This document shows, piece after piece, positions 37,001 through 46,945 of a stretch of 64,000 nt of DNA. The position numbers and the translations under genes were made by a program. Position 1 is the stretch's first letter; every line of letters begins with the position of its first letter. Source of the DNA: Burkholderiales bacterium (GTDB lineage Bacteria; Pseudomonadota; Gammaproteobacteria; Burkholderiales; Burkholderiaceae_E); contig JAPLQF010000031.1 in the NCBI GenBank assembly GCA_026399875.1, forward strand, positions 1 to 64,000, written 5' to 3'. Below the pieces are notes generated by a model that saw only the letters and a program-made list of their open reading frames with translations, did not search any database and was not told the origin of the DNA.

Positions 37001-37327
37001 ATTGATGCCGCCGGCGTCGCGCGGGTGCGCGATGAACTCGGGCTCGATGTCTGGAAGGCGGTCGCCGAGATCTATTGGCCGCAAAGCGATACCGATCTCG
37101 CCGCCTGCCGCGCCGCGGTCATGACGCAGGATGCGGCCGCGCGTCGCAGCGCGGCGCACAGTCTCAAGGGCGCTTCCTCGAGCCTGGGCTTCGAGACAAT
37201 CGCCGCGCTGGCAGCCATCCTCGAGCAATGCGAACCGACCCTGGCTGGCGCCACGATGGCGCGGCTCGAATCAGCTTATGAGCAAGCCCGCACCACCTGG
37301 TCTCTGGCAGCAAGCGTGACCGACTGA
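34001..37327 (+). CDS. Hybrid sensor histidine kinase with PAS, REC and HPt domains
   Basis: 1108-aa membrane kinase. Transmembrane helix one is about residues 18-38, then a periplasmic Cache-like sensor (about 40-290) and helix two (about 293-312). Two PAS domains follow (about 330-450 and 455-575). HisKA has phospho-acceptor His601 in [12 protein letters not shown]. The ATPase domain has [23 protein letters not shown] and [11 protein letters not shown] receiver domain has Asp893 in [13 protein letters not shown]-terminal HPt domain has His1053 in [17 protein letters not shown]. It uses a GTG start within GTGA, coupled to the solute-binding protein. No output response regulator is adjacent. 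Confidence 0.94.
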   Translation: MTTPDLHPTERTSRLERLIVLAGILCAVVIIGATLSHSLQLRDEMRLDAQDRVKTVSRILTQEVNRSLMRTRGLLEQVDELNGGPMAIESADFTARLDAMTRLHFLLREVAIVDSNGRIVASSNSRSIGLDVSGYDFAATEARQRLFIGQPKAGRSFSRSASGLEGPAHAVDGFITVSRPLGGKTAGFLAVAVIGADSLIGDLRFMASMGSEVLNLYRYDGKSLASSAAPGMQDTLAHPIFRDFLPNLETGSFNHTTSDGNHWLAHFATTAEFPVVVEVCLPEALVVARWQKELVAPLSILAATLIALFIFTRTAQQALRQRANSQEESASQARRLRNILDSAADAIVTVDVNSIVHEYNRAAEQVFRIPADQAIGRHASALLSPDESVGYQSLVDYYLRTGTAPRFADGQKIKTRRRDGTEMVLSYAISEVTIKDERLLTCIFRDITNEQQASARFRTLFQRSGQPTLLFSDSGLIDCNQAATKLFGAEVRGILLGLRIEDLAVKEMNGVRLAEELDKVRQIARERGACRMNWAARTLDGREVPLEITMTPIYLDSGEAMLFTCSDITERQRYEDGLRQARDAAEAAAKAKSRFLAVMSHELRTPMTGILGMIELLEETSLPAVQQRQVGILNKSASALMSVLNDILDYSKIEAGRLELEQIDFDPAQIVREVIDALAHAATRRQNTLQAHWGDTPLPLLHGDPTRVKQVLFNLVGNAVKFTEHGSIVVHVAAQPPRADGQVAIQIEVRDTGIGIAPEVQQTLFQPFQQADTSTTRRFGGTGLGLAICRHLVDAMDGRISVESEVGKGSVFRVELELARANGVMATVPKTLASDTTGRVRSLRILVAEDNPTNRLLIETRLSRAGHQLDLVDDGKQALEAASTGDFDLILMDMQMPVLDGMGATRAIRALPDAKRSRIPIIALTADALPELRDEYMASGLDDYQTKPIDWVELDAAILRNLPWAAADATAGQMASPVSVHVHQQSREPVTEQAREDAAPIDAAGVARVRDELGLDVWKAVAEIYWPQSDTDLAACRAAVMTQDAAARRSAAHSLKGASSSLGFETIAALAAILEQCEPTLAGATMARLESAYEQARTTWSLAASVTD

Positions 37328-37361
37328 CGCCAAACGCTGCGGCGTGGCTACAATACCGGTC

Positions 37362-37958
37362 ATGAACCGACGCTCCCTGATAGGCAGTCTGACGGGAAGC
37401 CTGATGGGCGGCCTCGCGACCACTCTCATGGGCAGCATTCTGGCGACACGGCCCGGGACTGCCCGAGCGCAGCCCGATGGCGAGCTCGATGTCCCGTATG
37501 TGACCACGCCTCAGAACGTGGTCGATGCAATGCTCGAACTCGCCGAAGTGGGGCCGAACGACCGTCTGCTCGATCTCGGCTCGGGCGACGGACGCATTGT
37601 CATCACCGCGGCGCGTCGCTTCGGCACAGTCGGGCTGGGGATCGAGATTGATCCGACACTGGTCGAACTCTCGCGCAGGAATGCCAGCCGCCAGGGGGTG
37701 GCCCAACAGGCCCGCTTCATCGTTGCCGACCTGCTGACCGCCGATCTCAGCCGCTTCAACGTCATCACGATGTACCTGTTGCCCGATGTCAACCTGCTGC
37801 TGCGCTCGAAGCTGCGCAGCCTGCCCGCCGGAACGCGCATCGTCTCCCACGACTGGGACATGGGCAACTGGCTTCCCGAGCGCACGGTCGAAGTGGTCGC
37901 GCCCGACAAGCGGGTCGGCCTTCACAAGGTCAGCCGCCTGATGCGCTGGACCGTCTGA
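37362..37958 (+). CDS. Exported class I SAM-dependent methyltransferase-like protein
   Basis: 198-aa protein. An N-terminal NRRSLIGSLTG twin-arginine-like signal with a long hydrophobic stretch ends near ARAQPDGE (about residue 36). A compact Rossmann methyltransferase domain follows: motif I LLDLGSGDGRIVITAA, the acidic loop LGIEIDP and FIVADLLTADLSRFNVITMYLLP. A GTG 18 bases upstream is an alternative start. A SAM-binding fold behind an export signal is odd since SAM is cytoplasmic; the signal may serve as an uncleaved anchor with the domain inside. Similar proteins exist in Burkholderiales as far as I recall. Confidence 0.78.
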   Translation: MNRRSLIGSLTGSLMGGLATTLMGSILATRPGTARAQPDGELDVPYVTTPQNVVDAMLELAEVGPNDRLLDLGSGDGRIVITAARRFGTVGLGIEIDPTLVELSRRNASRQGVAQQARFIVADLLTADLSRFNVITMYLLPDVNLLLRSKLRSLPAGTRIVSHDWDMGNWLPERTVEVVAPDKRVGLHKVSRLMRWTV

Positions 37959-37973
37959 GCGCAGCAGCCCGCC

Positions 37974-38966
37974 TTGAATCCCTTCATTCTGCGTCCTGAT
38001 TACCTGCGTCTGGCCCTGACCGGACTGGTTGCGCTGCTGATCCTCTGGCAGCGGCTCCTGGTGCCGGTACTGCTCGGCATGCTGGTCTATGCCTGGAGCT
38101 GCCTGCTGGCCGACCGTCTCGCCGGGCGGTTCGGCGTCAGCCGCAGGGTCTCCGCCGTCAGTGGTGCAATCGTCGGCACGCTGGTGTGCGCCGCCTTCGC
38201 GGGGCTGGTCACCTGGACAGTGGCGCTCTCCTCGGGCGAAGAACTGCGAACCTTTCTGATGCGCATCGAGGATTCGCTCGACGCCCTGCGGGTCGCCCTG
38301 CCCGCAAACCTTGCCGAGTCGATTCCCAACGACCTGATCGAACTGCGAACCCGGGTCTTCGACTGGCTGCGCCAGCACGCGGCCAGCATCGGCGGGCTGG
38401 GCGGCAAAGTCACCCATGCGCTGGCGCAGGGCATCTTTGCAATCCTGGTCGGGGCGATGGCTGCGGCCGCCACCTGGCGCCCGGGCATGCTGATGGCCGA
38501 AGACCGTTTCCTCGGCCGGCTGCTGCTGGTGCTTGAAAGGGTGGTGCTGGCGCAGGGGCGCATCGCGGTTTTCAACACCTTGATGACCGCGATCTATCTC
38601 TTCGCAGTGCTGCCGGCATTCGGCCATGTGCTGCCCTTTCGCGGGCTGCTCTGCCTGTTCACGCTGGTGACCGGCATCCTGCCGGTGGCCGGCAATCTGC
38701 TCGCCAATATCCTGATGACGCTGATCTCGCTGGCGGTGGCACCGGCGGTGGCGGTCGCCTCCCTGGTTTTTCTGATCGCGATCCACAAGGCCGAATACTT
38801 CATCAATGCCCGCACGGTCGGCTCGCAGGTGCAGGTGGCCTCCTGGGAGATCCTGGCGGCGATGCTGACCGGCGAGGCGCTGTTCGGCGTCCAGGGGCTG
38901 GTGGCTGCGCCGCTGGTCTATCCCTTTTTCAAGCGCGAGATCGCGCGACTGAGGGAGCGGGGCTGA
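37974..38966 (+). CDS. AI-2E/PerM family membrane transporter-like protein
   Basis: 330-aa polytopic protein of the AI-2E transporter superfamily (PerM/YdiK/TqsA). Two N-terminal helices are followed by a helix pair, an amphipathic region (about 85-140: LMRIEDSLDALRVAL) and four to five C-terminal helices. The C-terminal AAMLTGEALFGVQGLVAAPLVYPFF segment fits the family. Members export small molecules or act as Na+/H+ antiporters; the substrate is unknown. A TTG start at 37974 is the only option giving the full first helix, and no clear ribosome binding site precedes it. Confidence 0.75.
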   Translation: MNPFILRPDYLRLALTGLVALLILWQRLLVPVLLGMLVYAWSCLLADRLAGRFGVSRRVSAVSGAIVGTLVCAAFAGLVTWTVALSSGEELRTFLMRIEDSLDALRVALPANLAESIPNDLIELRTRVFDWLRQHAASIGGLGGKVTHALAQGIFAILVGAMAAAATWRPGMLMAEDRFLGRLLLVLERVVLAQGRIAVFNTLMTAIYLFAVLPAFGHVLPFRGLLCLFTLVTGILPVAGNLLANILMTLISLAVAPAVAVASLVFLIAIHKAEYFINARTVGSQVQVASWEILAAMLTGEALFGVQGLVAAPLVYPFFKREIARLRERG

Positions 38967-38986
38967 CAGCGCCCGAGACCGGCGGC

Positions 38987-39095
38987 TCAGTTGCAGCCAA
39001 TCAGTGCAGCCAATCAGTGCAGCCAATCAGTGCAGCCAATCAGTGCAGCCGGCTCAGTTCAGCCGGCTCAGTGCAGCCAACTCAGTGCGGCGTCC
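38987..39095. repeat. 13/14-bp tandem repeat array at the lpxR-like stop codon
   Basis: Seven complete units plus a partial eighth. Units 2-4 (39001-39039) are identical TCAGTGCAGCCAA copies; unit 1 and units 5-7 are 14-bp variants (TCAGTTGCAGCCAA, TCAGTGCAGCCGGC and similar). The first three bases of the unit at 39082 are the complement of the stop codon of the lpxR-like gene, so each unit adds another TGA on the minus strand. The array fills the gap between two convergent genes. Confidence 0.95.
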
Positions 39096-40146
39096 AGCGC
39101 AGCAGGATCATGCCGATGCGCTGCGGGGTGAGCGGGCGCGGCTCAAGGGGCGCGGTGAACTCGACCGTCCTGACAGACAGCGAATAGTCGACCGACCAGG
39201 CCTTGTCGAAGGCCCAGGAGGCACCGCCAATCGCCTCGGCGACCCACGGTCGATGCTGGATGAGCGAGTCGTAGCCATAGGTGGCGCCATCGATCAGGAT
39301 GTTGCGGGCGACACCGCGCACTTGCGCACCGGCATAAACATGAAGCCCCTGCGGACGGCGCGACAGGGCCATCTCGCCCGGCCATTCGGGGCCCTGCGGC
39401 AAGGCACCGGCGCGCACCATCGCACCCACACCGGCCTGCGTCACCGGATTGCCGAGCTGCACCAGGGCTCGGCTGACCAGATCGGTGCGACCGGGCGAAA
39501 TCGGTGTTGCCATCATCCCCGACCAGTTGAACTCAAGCACCGGCTGGGCCCGGACCTGCAAGCCCCAACCCAGCGGCGGGGGATTGTTGATGATCTGATG
39601 GACCGCGTTCTGGACCGGTTCGCCAAGGGCTGCCGGTCCGATGACGCCGAGCGACAGACCGAGACTCTGACGGGTGCGCTCGCCATAGACCACGCTTGAG
39701 AGCGTCGCCGAGAGCGCGGCGGCATAGGGCCAGTCATAGGGTTGCGGTGCGGTCGTGCCGAGATAGGCCGGCGTGTACATCGCCTGGCCGATGCGCCAGA
39801 CCCGGGCCGTACGTGCGCCGGCGTCGCAGCCGATGACATTGGCACACCAGGCTGCCGACAGTCGGGCATCGAGGTCGGTCGGGTCAGAAGCGAGTGCCCA
39901 GCGGGCAAAGACGCCACTGGTGTACCAGCGCTCCTGCGAGCCGGGCGTGAAAGCGAACTGATCGTTGTCGAGCTGGACTTCGAGGCCAAGCAGACGGCCC
40001 TCGGCGGCATGAGCCGGGGGGCCCCAAAGCGCCACGGTGAGTTGCACCATGGCGATCAGGCCGACAAGACCGGCCGGGCGGCTGACCTGGCAACGACTTG
40101 AGGGATTCCCCGGGCGGTTCAGTTGGTGACTCACTTGGTGATTCAC
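39082..40146 (-). CDS. Lipid A deacylase LpxR family protein (DUF2219)
   Basis: Outer-membrane beta-barrel enzyme of the LpxR type, which removes the 3'-acyloxyacyl group from lipid A. After a signal sequence (VGLIAMVQLTVALWGPPAHA) the mature part begins LGLEVQLDNDQFAFTPGSQERWYTSG; the Asn-Asp pair corresponds to catalytic residues in LpxR. The C-terminus ends in an aromatic-containing strand ILLRWTPH. The start is uncertain: GTG codons at 40146 and 40134 lie in a 12-bp duplication, and ATG 40050 gives a short signal. About 354 aa. It follows uup, and its stop codon is part of the tandem array. Confidence 0.78.
   Translation of the reverse strand: MNHQVSHQLNRPGNPSSRCQVSRPAGLVGLIAMVQLTVALWGPPAHAAEGRLLGLEVQLDNDQFAFTPGSQERWYTSGVFARWALASDPTDLDARLSAAWCANVIGCDAGARTARVWRIGQAMYTPAYLGTTAPQPYDWPYAAALSATLSSVVYGERTRQSLGLSLGVIGPAALGEPVQNAVHQIINNPPPLGWGLQVRAQPVLEFNWSGMMATPISPGRTDLVSRALVQLGNPVTQAGVGAMVRAGALPQGPEWPGEMALSRRPQGLHVYAGAQVRGVARNILIDGATYGYDSLIQHRPWVAEAIGGASWAFDKAWSVDYSLSVRTVEFTAPLEPRPLTPQRIGMILLRWTPH
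40123..40146. repeat. 12-bp imperfect tandem duplication
   Basis: TTGGTGACTCAC followed by TTGGTGATTCAC, with a partial third TTGGCGG. It covers the candidate GTG start codons of the lpxR-like gene just after the uup stop. Confidence 0.75.
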
Positions 40147-40157
40147 TTGGCGGCCCG

Positions 40158-42005
40158 CTATCCGGCGGACCCGGAACGCTGTTCGAGCGACTCCCACTTT
40201 TCGAGCAGCGCGAACAGTTCGGTCTCGATCGACTGCAGTCGATCCTGGTCGGTCCGCTGAGCCTTCACATCACGGCTGTAGTACGCCGGGTCGGCAATCG
40301 CGGCAGCCAGCAACGCCTGCTCGGTTTCGAGCGCGGCGATTCGGGCCGGCAGTTCCTGCAGCTCGCGCTGCTCCTTGAAGCCGAGCTTGCGCGGGCGCAC
40401 GACCGGTGCCGCCGGAATCGGTGCAGCGGCGGGCCCGCCGTCGCGCCCCCGGCCGCCCCGCGACTGATCGTTCGAATTGGCCTGCGGCGCGGGTGCAGCG
40501 CGCATGCGCAGCCAGTCGGAATAGCCGCCCACATACTCGCGCCAGTGGCCATCGCCCTCGGCGACCAGCACCTGGGTGGCAACGTTGTCGAGAAAGGCGC
40601 GGTCGTGGCTCACCAGCAGCAGCGTGCCCTTGTAGCTTTGCAGCGTGTCCTCGAGCAGCTCGAGCGACTCGATATCAAGGTCGTTGGTCGGTTCGTCGAG
40701 CACCAGCAGATTGGCCGGACGGGCAAAGAGGCGAGCCAGCAGCAGGCGGTTGCGTTCGCCGCCCGACAACATGCGCACAGGCGACTGGGCGCGGCGCGGC
40801 GGAAACAGGAAGTCGCCGAGATAGCTCATGACATGCTTGCGTTCGCCACCGATCTCGACCCATTCGGAACCGGGGCTGATGGTTTCGGCCACGGTCTTTT
40901 CAGGATCGAGCTGCTCGCGCATCTGGTCAAAATAAGCCACCTGCAACTGCGTGCCCAGGCGGCGCTTGCCGGCATCAGGCTCGAGCGTGCCCAGGATCAG
41001 CTTCAGGATGGTCGACTTGCCGGCACCGTTGGGCCCGATCAGGCCGAGATGGTCGCCTCGCATCAGGTTGAGTGAGAGGTCGTTGACCACCGGGCGTCCG
41101 GCAAAGGACTTGCTGATGCCTTCGAGCTCGGCCACCAGCTTGCCGCTGCGCTCGCCCGGGTCGATTGCCATGCGCACCGTGCCCATCTTGTCGCGACGGG
41201 CATCGCGGTCGCGGCGCAACTGCTCGAGTCGGCGAACACGGCCTTCGTTGCGGGTGCGGCGAGCCTCGACACCCTTGCGGATCCAGACTTCCTCCTGCGC
41301 CCAGAACTTGTCGAACTTCTGGGCAGCGGTACGCTCGGCGGCGAGCTGCTCGGCTCGAAGGCGCTGATAGGCGGTGAAATTGCCGGGAAACGAGCGCAGC
41401 ACGCCGCGATCGAGTTCGACGATTCGGGTGACTACCGAATCGAGAAAGAAGCGGTCATGGGTAATGATGATCGCTGCCGGCACGCGCTTGAGCAGTTCTT
41501 CGAGCAACTCGATACCGGCAATATCGAGATGGTTGGTCGGCTCGTCGAGCAGCAGCAGATCGGGCTCCAGCGCAAAGGCGAGCGCCAGTGCCGCCCGCTT
41601 GCGTTCGCCGCCCGAAGCGGTCGCCGGATCAGCGGCTTCGTTCAGACCGAAGCGCTGCAGATATTCGGACAGCCGGGCCTGCACCCGCCAGCGCTCGCGC
41701 TCGTCGTCAAAGGCCTCGAGCTGGCCGCGCTCGAGCAGACTGTCGTGCAATGTCTCGGCCACCGGCAGGACCGGCTCCTGCTCGACCGCGCCGATCTTCA
41801 GACCGTCGCGACGCTGCATCAGCCCGTCGTCAAGCGGCAATCGACCGGCAATGACCGACAGCAGCGAGGACTTGCCGGTGCCATTGCGCCCGATAAGGCC
41901 GATCCGTTCGCCCGAGAGCAAGGAAAATCCCGCGGAATCGAGCAGGGGCAGGTCGCCGAACGCCAGTTGGGCGTCGACCAGGGTCAGCAGGGAGGAGGCA
42001 CTCAT
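40158..42005 (-). CDS. uup: ABC-F family ATPase Uup
   Basis: 615-aa soluble protein with two ABC ATPase domains and no membrane segments. Domain 1 has Walker [10 protein letters not shown] and signature SGGERKR. Domain 2 has Walker [10 protein letters not shown] and signature LSGGERNR, each followed by a Walker [21 protein letters not shown]. The linker (about 235-290) is the charged ABC-F arm. The C-terminal part (about 540-615) is a coiled coil as in Uup rather than EttA. Uup acts on ribosomes and has DNA-binding activity affecting transposon excision. Divergent from mrpA. Confidence 0.92.
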   Translation of the reverse strand: MSASSLLTLVDAQLAFGDLPLLDSAGFSLLSGERIGLIGRNGTGKSSLLSVIAGRLPLDDGLMQRRDGLKIGAVEQEPVLPVAETLHDSLLERGQLEAFDDERERWRVQARLSEYLQRFGLNEAADPATASGGERKRAALALAFALEPDLLLLDEPTNHLDIAGIELLEELLKRVPAAIIITHDRFFLDSVVTRIVELDRGVLRSFPGNFTAYQRLRAEQLAAERTAAQKFDKFWAQEEVWIRKGVEARRTRNEGRVRRLEQLRRDRDARRDKMGTVRMAIDPGERSGKLVAELEGISKSFAGRPVVNDLSLNLMRGDHLGLIGPNGAGKSTILKLILGTLEPDAGKRRLGTQLQVAYFDQMREQLDPEKTVAETISPGSEWVEIGGERKHVMSYLGDFLFPPRRAQSPVRMLSGGERNRLLLARLFARPANLLVLDEPTNDLDIESLELLEDTLQSYKGTLLLVSHDRAFLDNVATQVLVAEGDGHWREYVGGYSDWLRMRAAPAPQANSNDQSRGGRGRDGGPAAAPIPAAPVVRPRKLGFKEQRELQELPARIAALETEQALLAAAIADPAYYSRDVKAQRTDQDRLQSIETELFALLEKWESLEQRSGSAG

Positions 42006-42138
42006 TGGCCGCACGATACCGGAACTTCGTTGCGTCACGGCGGCTCGCTATACTCGTCGGTTCGAACATCGCCTCAATTCCTTCAAGCATCCGCGACCGT
42101 TGCGCCAGACCAGGCTGAGCGGCAGGCTGGAATCCCGA

Positions 42139-45009
42139 ATGGCCAACCTACTGCTCCTGCTGCTGGTCAGTCCCTTCGCCGGCGCGCTGATCCTGATGGC
42201 GCTGGCCTCGAGGCCACGTCCGGTCGAGCTGTCGCACGCCCTGGCCGCCGAGAAGGCACAACTGCAGCAATCGGCCTGGATCGCCGGCGCAGCAGGAGGC
42301 CTGTCGGCGCTGGCCCTGCTGGCACTCGCCGCCGACGTCATCGCCGGCACGCCTGCTCGCGCAAACTGGGCCTGGCTGCCAGCGCTTGGTGTGGGCTTCG
42401 GTCTGCGCCTGGACGGCCTGGCCCTGCTTTTTTGCGGCCTGATCGTCGGCATCGGTCTGCTGGTGGTGCTCTATGCGCGCTACTACCTGTCGCCTGACGA
42501 TCGCACCGCGCGCTTTTACGCGCTGCTGATGGCCTTCATGGGGGCGATGCTCGGGATTGCGCTGGCCGACAACCTGATCGTCCTGGCGATGGCCTGGGAG
42601 CTGACCAGCCTGATCTCCTTTTTGCTGATCGGCTTCTGGCAGCACCGCCGCGATGCCCGTCAGGGGGCACGCATGGCACTCACCGTCACCGGTCTCGGCG
42701 GGCTGGCGCTGCTGGCCGGCCTGCTGATGCTCGGCTCGATCGCCGGTGGCTTCGATCTCGACACGGTCCTTGGCGCAGGCGACACCGTGCGCGCACATCC
42801 GATGTATCCGGTCTGCCTGGGCCTGATCCTGATCGGCGCCTTCACCAAATCAGCGCAATTTCCCTTTCACTTCTGGCTGCCGCAAGCCATGGCGGCACCC
42901 ACCCCCGCCTCGGCCTATCTGCACTCGGCCACCATGGTCAAGGCCGGCATCTTCCTGCTCGCCAGGCTCTATCCGGTGCTATCGGGCACCGACCTGTGGT
43001 TCTACAGCGTCACGATCGCAGGCGGCATCACGCTGCTGGTGGGCGCCTGGAACGCGATCTTCAAGCACGACCTCAAAGGCCTGCTGGCCTATTCCACCAT
43101 CAGCCAGCTCGGTCTGATCACCATGCTGCTCGGGCTGAACTCGCCGCTTGCCGCAGTGGCCGCGCTCTTTCACCTGCTCAACCACGCGGCCTTCAAGGCC
43201 TCGCTCTTCATGGCGGCGGGCATCATTGACCACGAGACCGGCACCCGCGACATGCGTCGCATCAACGGCCTGTGGCGCTCGATGCCGATCACCGCAACCC
43301 TGGCGATCATTGCCGCAGCCGCAATGGCCGGCGTGCCGCTGCTCAACGGGTTTCTCTCGAAAGAAATGTTTTTCGCAGAGGCTCTCTCAGTCGAGGGATC
43401 ACGAACGGTGCGCTTTCTGGTGCCGGCCGTCGCAGCCCTGGCCGCCGCGCTGTCGGTCGCCTATTCGGCGCGCTTCATCCACGATGTGTTTTTCAACGGC
43501 GAGCCGGTCGATCTGCCCCACACACCGCATGAGCCGCCGCGCTTCATGCGCGTGCCGGTCGAACTGCTGGTCGTGGTCTGCCTGGTGGTCGGCCTGTTGC
43601 CGCAACTGACGGTCGGGCCGTTGCTGATCATGGGCGCGCGCGACATGCTGGGCGGCCCGCCGCCTGAGTTTTCGCTGGCGATCTGGCACGGGTTCAATGA
43701 GCCGCTGGCGATGAGCGCTGCAGCGCTGATTGCCGGAGCACTGCTCTATGGCTGGCTGCAGCGCCAATACAGTCTGCACACCACCGATGACGACGAAGGC
43801 ACCGGCAAACGGCTGTTCGAGCAGACGATGGCGACCCTGATCGCCTTCGCCCGCCGGGTGGATGCATGGCTCGATGGCATCGGTACCCGGACCAACCTGT
43901 TTCTGACGGTGTGTGTGGCGATTGCGCCCGGGGCCCTGCCCTGGCTGCTCGGCCCGTCGCCGCTCGCCGGCATCACGACCAGTCCCTTCGAGGGCATCAA
44001 CCTCGTCGCACTCGCCATGTGGACGATCGGTGTGGCAGCGACCGTGGCCAGCGTCATCCTGGCACGGGCCCGACTGCCCGCACTGGTGACGGTCGGGGCG
44101 CTCGGCCTGGTGGTGAGCCTGACCTTCGTCTGGTTTTCGGCGCCCGATCTGGCGCTCACCCAGTTGCTGGTCGAGGTGGCCACCATGCTGGTCATGATGC
44201 TCGCGCTGCGCTATCTGCCCTCACGATCGCCGCGTGAACTCGACGATCGGCGCAAGCTGCGCGACGGCGTGATCGCGGCAACCGCCGGCATCGGCATTGG
44301 CGTGATCGCCTGGGCGGCGATGCTCAGACCGGCGAGCAGTCTGTCGGAGTTCTTCCTGACAAGGGCTCTGCCGGAGGGCGGCGGCACGAACGCCACCAAT
44401 GTGATCATCGTTGACTTTCGCGGCTTCGACACTTTCGGTGAGTCCTTTGTCATGGCGGCCGCCGGCCTGGTGATCCATGACCTGATCGCCCGACTGTCGC
44501 TCGCGCCGGTGACCGGACCGGCCCGCACCGGCCAACTGGCTGCCTTCGAGCAGCGCAATCCTCTGATGCTGGCGACCACCGCCCGGATGCTGCTGCCCTT
44601 TGCGCTGATGGTCTCGGTCTATTTCTTTCTGCGCGGCCACAACCTGCCGGGCGGTGGCTTCATCGCCGGGCTGATCACCGCGATCGTGCTGATGCTGCAG
44701 ACAGTTTCCAATGGCGCGCAGGCGCTTGCGCCGGGGCAGGGAATGAGCGACCGGGCCCTTGCCAGGAAGCTGAGCTGGCTGCACACCACGATCGGCCTGG
44801 GCTTGCTGGTCGCCTGCCTGACCGGACTGGGCAGCTGGCTGCTGGGCTACCCCTTCCTGACCTCGAGCTTCATTCATCCCCATCTGCCGATCCTGGGCGA
44901 GTTGCCGCTCGCGAGCGCCGCCGCCTTTGACCTCGGCGTCTATCTGAGCGTGGTGGGCGCCACCGTGCTGGCGCTGGCCGGCATCGGTCGACTGGCGCGA
45001 GGAGCCTGA
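42139..45009 (+). CDS. mrpA: Na+/H+ antiporter MrpA, fused A-B type
   Basis: 956-aa membrane subunit, also called PhaA/MnhA. The N-terminal part is the NuoL-like ion channel with about 14-16 helices and motifs [45 protein letters not shown]-like segments, and [19 protein letters not shown]. The C-terminal 200 residues contain the MrpB domain ([21 protein letters not shown]), so no separate mrpB exists. ATG 42139 begins a hydrophobic N-terminus. TATACT at 42049-42054 is a possible -10. First gene of mrpA-C-D-E-F-G. Confidence 0.94.
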   Translation: MANLLLLLLVSPFAGALILMALASRPRPVELSHALAAEKAQLQQSAWIAGAAGGLSALALLALAADVIAGTPARANWAWLPALGVGFGLRLDGLALLFCGLIVGIGLLVVLYARYYLSPDDRTARFYALLMAFMGAMLGIALADNLIVLAMAWELTSLISFLLIGFWQHRRDARQGARMALTVTGLGGLALLAGLLMLGSIAGGFDLDTVLGAGDTVRAHPMYPVCLGLILIGAFTKSAQFPFHFWLPQAMAAPTPASAYLHSATMVKAGIFLLARLYPVLSGTDLWFYSVTIAGGITLLVGAWNAIFKHDLKGLLAYSTISQLGLITMLLGLNSPLAAVAALFHLLNHAAFKASLFMAAGIIDHETGTRDMRRINGLWRSMPITATLAIIAAAAMAGVPLLNGFLSKEMFFAEALSVEGSRTVRFLVPAVAALAAALSVAYSARFIHDVFFNGEPVDLPHTPHEPPRFMRVPVELLVVVCLVVGLLPQLTVGPLLIMGARDMLGGPPPEFSLAIWHGFNEPLAMSAAALIAGALLYGWLQRQYSLHTTDDDEGTGKRLFEQTMATLIAFARRVDAWLDGIGTRTNLFLTVCVAIAPGALPWLLGPSPLAGITTSPFEGINLVALAMWTIGVAATVASVILARARLPALVTVGALGLVVSLTFVWFSAPDLALTQLLVEVATMLVMMLALRYLPSRSPRELDDRRKLRDGVIAATAGIGIGVIAWAAMLRPASSLSEFFLTRALPEGGGTNATNVIIVDFRGFDTFGESFVMAAAGLVIHDLIARLSLAPVTGPARTGQLAAFEQRNPLMLATTARMLLPFALMVSVYFFLRGHNLPGGGFIAGLITAIVLMLQTVSNGAQALAPGQGMSDRALARKLSWLHTTIGLGLLVACLTGLGSWLLGYPFLTSSFIHPHLPILGELPLASAAAFDLGVYLSVVGATVLALAGIGRLARGA

Positions 45010-45011
45010 TC

Positions 45012-45386
45012 ATGGAACTTCTGATGGCCAGCGGCATCGGCGTGATGATGGCGGGCGGCATCTACCTGGTGCTGCGCCCGCGCAGCTTCGATGTCGTACT
45101 CGGCCTGACCCTGATCTCGTATGCGGTCAATCTCTTCATCTTCTCGATGGGGCGCCTCACTGTCGGTGGCGCACCGATCGTGACCGAGGGCAGCGCCGAC
45201 AGGCTCGCCACCCTGGCCGATCCGCTGCCGCAGGCACTGGTACTGACCGCCATCGTGATCGGCTTTGCGATGACCGCCCTGCTGCTGGTTCTCGCGGTGC
45301 GCCAGCATGCTGCCGGCGGCAACGACCTGATCGATGCGCCGGCGCCACGCGAAACCGCCCCCCTCGATCGACCGGACGTCGGATGA
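45012..45386 (+). CDS. mrpC: Na+/H+ antiporter subunit MrpC (NuoK-like)
   Basis: 124-aa, three-helix subunit homologous to NuoK: GVMMAGGIYLVLRPRSFDVVLGLTLISYAVNLFIF, and DPLPQALVLTAIVIGFAMTALLL. It starts two bases after mrpA and overlaps mrpD by ATGA. Confidence 0.95.
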   Translation: MELLMASGIGVMMAGGIYLVLRPRSFDVVLGLTLISYAVNLFIFSMGRLTVGGAPIVTEGSADRLATLADPLPQALVLTAIVIGFAMTALLLVLAVRQHAAGGNDLIDAPAPRETAPLDRPDVG

Positions 45387-46945
45387 ACCACGCCCCGATC
45401 GTCCCGGTGATTCTGCCGGCGCTGGTTGCCGCGCTGATGCTGATCGACCGGCGGATCGGCTCGCAGCGGGCACTGGCCTGGCTGTCGGCAGTGCTGGTGG
45501 CCGGCTGCGCGGTCTGGATGCTGACGCTGGCCGCTGACGGCTGGCGAAGTGTCTATCTGGTGGGCAACTGGGCTGCGCCCTGGGGCATCGTGCTGGTTGC
45601 CGATCGGCTGTCGGTGCTGATGGTGGCCCTGACCAGCCTGTTGGCGCTGATTACGCTGGCGACAGTTCAAAGCGGCTGGGACCGACGCGGCGAGCATTTT
45701 CATCCGCTGATGCAGATCCAGCTGATGGGCCTTAACGGCGCCTTTCTGACCGGCGACCTGTTCAATCTTTTCGTCTTCTTCGAAGCGCTGCTGATTGCCT
45801 CCTACGGTCTGCTGGTTCATGGCGACGGCTCGGAACGCATCCGCGCCGGACTGACCACGGTCACCCTCAATCTGGTCGGATCGGCACTGTTTCTGATCGC
45901 CGCGAGCCTGCTCTATGGTGTAACCGGAACCCTCAATTTCGCCGATCTGGCGCTGCGGGTGGCGCAACTCGACAGCGCGGGCGTCACCCTGGCCCACACC
46001 GGCGCCCTGCTGCTGCTGACAGTCTTTTGCCTGAAGGCAGCGATCCTGCCGCTGGGCTTCTGGTTGCCAGGCACCTACGGCCCTGCAGGGCCGGCGGTCG
46101 CTGCCTTCTTTGCGGTGATGACCAAGGTCGGGATCTATGCGGTGTTGCGCCTGTTCACGCTTGTCTTTGGCGCCTCGGCCGGCGCGTTGGCCGAAGTCGC
46201 CTTCCCCTGGATCGTGGCGCCGGCAGCGGCAGGCTATCTGCTGGCCATGACCTGCGCGCTGGCCGGCACCGATCTGCGCAAACTCGCGTCAGTGCTGGTG
46301 ATGGCATCGGCCGCCTTCCTGCTGATCGGCATCGGGCGGGCAAGCGAGGCCTCGATCGCGGCGGCGGTCTATTACCTGCCTCACACCACGCTGTCTGCAG
46401 CAGCCCTTTTCCTGGTCGCAGGCCTGGTCGTGCGCAGTCGCGGCGAACGCGCGGGCGACCGACTGGTGGCGGGCCCTGCGCCGCTGAGCCCGGCGCTGGT
46501 CGGCGGCCTCTTTTTTCTGAGCGCGGTGGCGGTCGCCGGGATGCCGCCCTTCGGCGGCTTCATCGGCAAAGCAATGCTGCTGCTGGCGATCCTGCCGGAC
46601 GATGGCCTGTCGGGCACGATCGGCACAATCGGCTGGCTCTGGTTCATCATCCTGGCCGGCAGCCTGCTGGGGCTGATCGCGCTGGCGCGCGCCGGCAGTA
46701 CGCTGTTCTGGAAATCGGACGGGCCGGCTGCACCTGATGCCGGCAGCGTCAGCTGGCGCGATGCGCTGCCGGCAGCCATCACACTGGCGGTGATTGCGGC
46801 ATTGGCGATCGGCTCGGCACCCCTGCAACGCTACGCTCAAGCCACCGCCCAGGATCTGCTGCAGACCGATGCCCTGATCGACGACGTGCTGACCACCGTA
46901 CCTCGACCCGGGCCGCATCAACCCTCACCGCAAACCTATCGATGA
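45383..46945 (+). CDS. mrpD: Na+/H+ antiporter subunit MrpD
   Basis: 520-aa NuoM/N-like subunit with about 14 helices. Conserved features are GDLFNLFVFFEALLIASYGLLVHG with the charged Glu in helix five, LKAAILPLGFWLPGTYGPAGPAVAAFFAVMTKVG-type segment containing a Lys in helix seven, and the region VAGMPPFGGFIGKAMLL. Overlaps mrpC and mrpE by ATGA. Confidence 0.95.
   Translation: MNHAPIVPVILPALVAALMLIDRRIGSQRALAWLSAVLVAGCAVWMLTLAADGWRSVYLVGNWAAPWGIVLVADRLSVLMVALTSLLALITLATVQSGWDRRGEHFHPLMQIQLMGLNGAFLTGDLFNLFVFFEALLIASYGLLVHGDGSERIRAGLTTVTLNLVGSALFLIAASLLYGVTGTLNFADLALRVAQLDSAGVTLAHTGALLLLTVFCLKAAILPLGFWLPGTYGPAGPAVAAFFAVMTKVGIYAVLRLFTLVFGASAGALAEVAFPWIVAPAAAGYLLAMTCALAGTDLRKLASVLVMASAAFLLIGIGRASEASIAAAVYYLPHTTLSAAALFLVAGLVVRSRGERAGDRLVAGPAPLSPALVGGLFFLSAVAVAGMPPFGGFIGKAMLLLAILPDDGLSGTIGTIGWLWFIILAGSLLGLIALARAGSTLFWKSDGPAAPDAGSVSWRDALPAAITLAVIAALAIGSAPLQRYAQATAQDLLQTDALIDDVLTTVPRPGPHQPSPQTYR

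Noticed and set aside
37164-39026. A 620-codon minus-strand open frame across the kinase end, methyltransferase and permease genes
   Set aside because: It is antisense to three recognisable genes and its product is low-complexity Gln/Arg-rich sequence, typical of a shadow frame.
38987-39095. CRISPR-like array
   Set aside because: The repeats are 13-14 bp in direct tandem with no spacers and there are no cas genes in the window.
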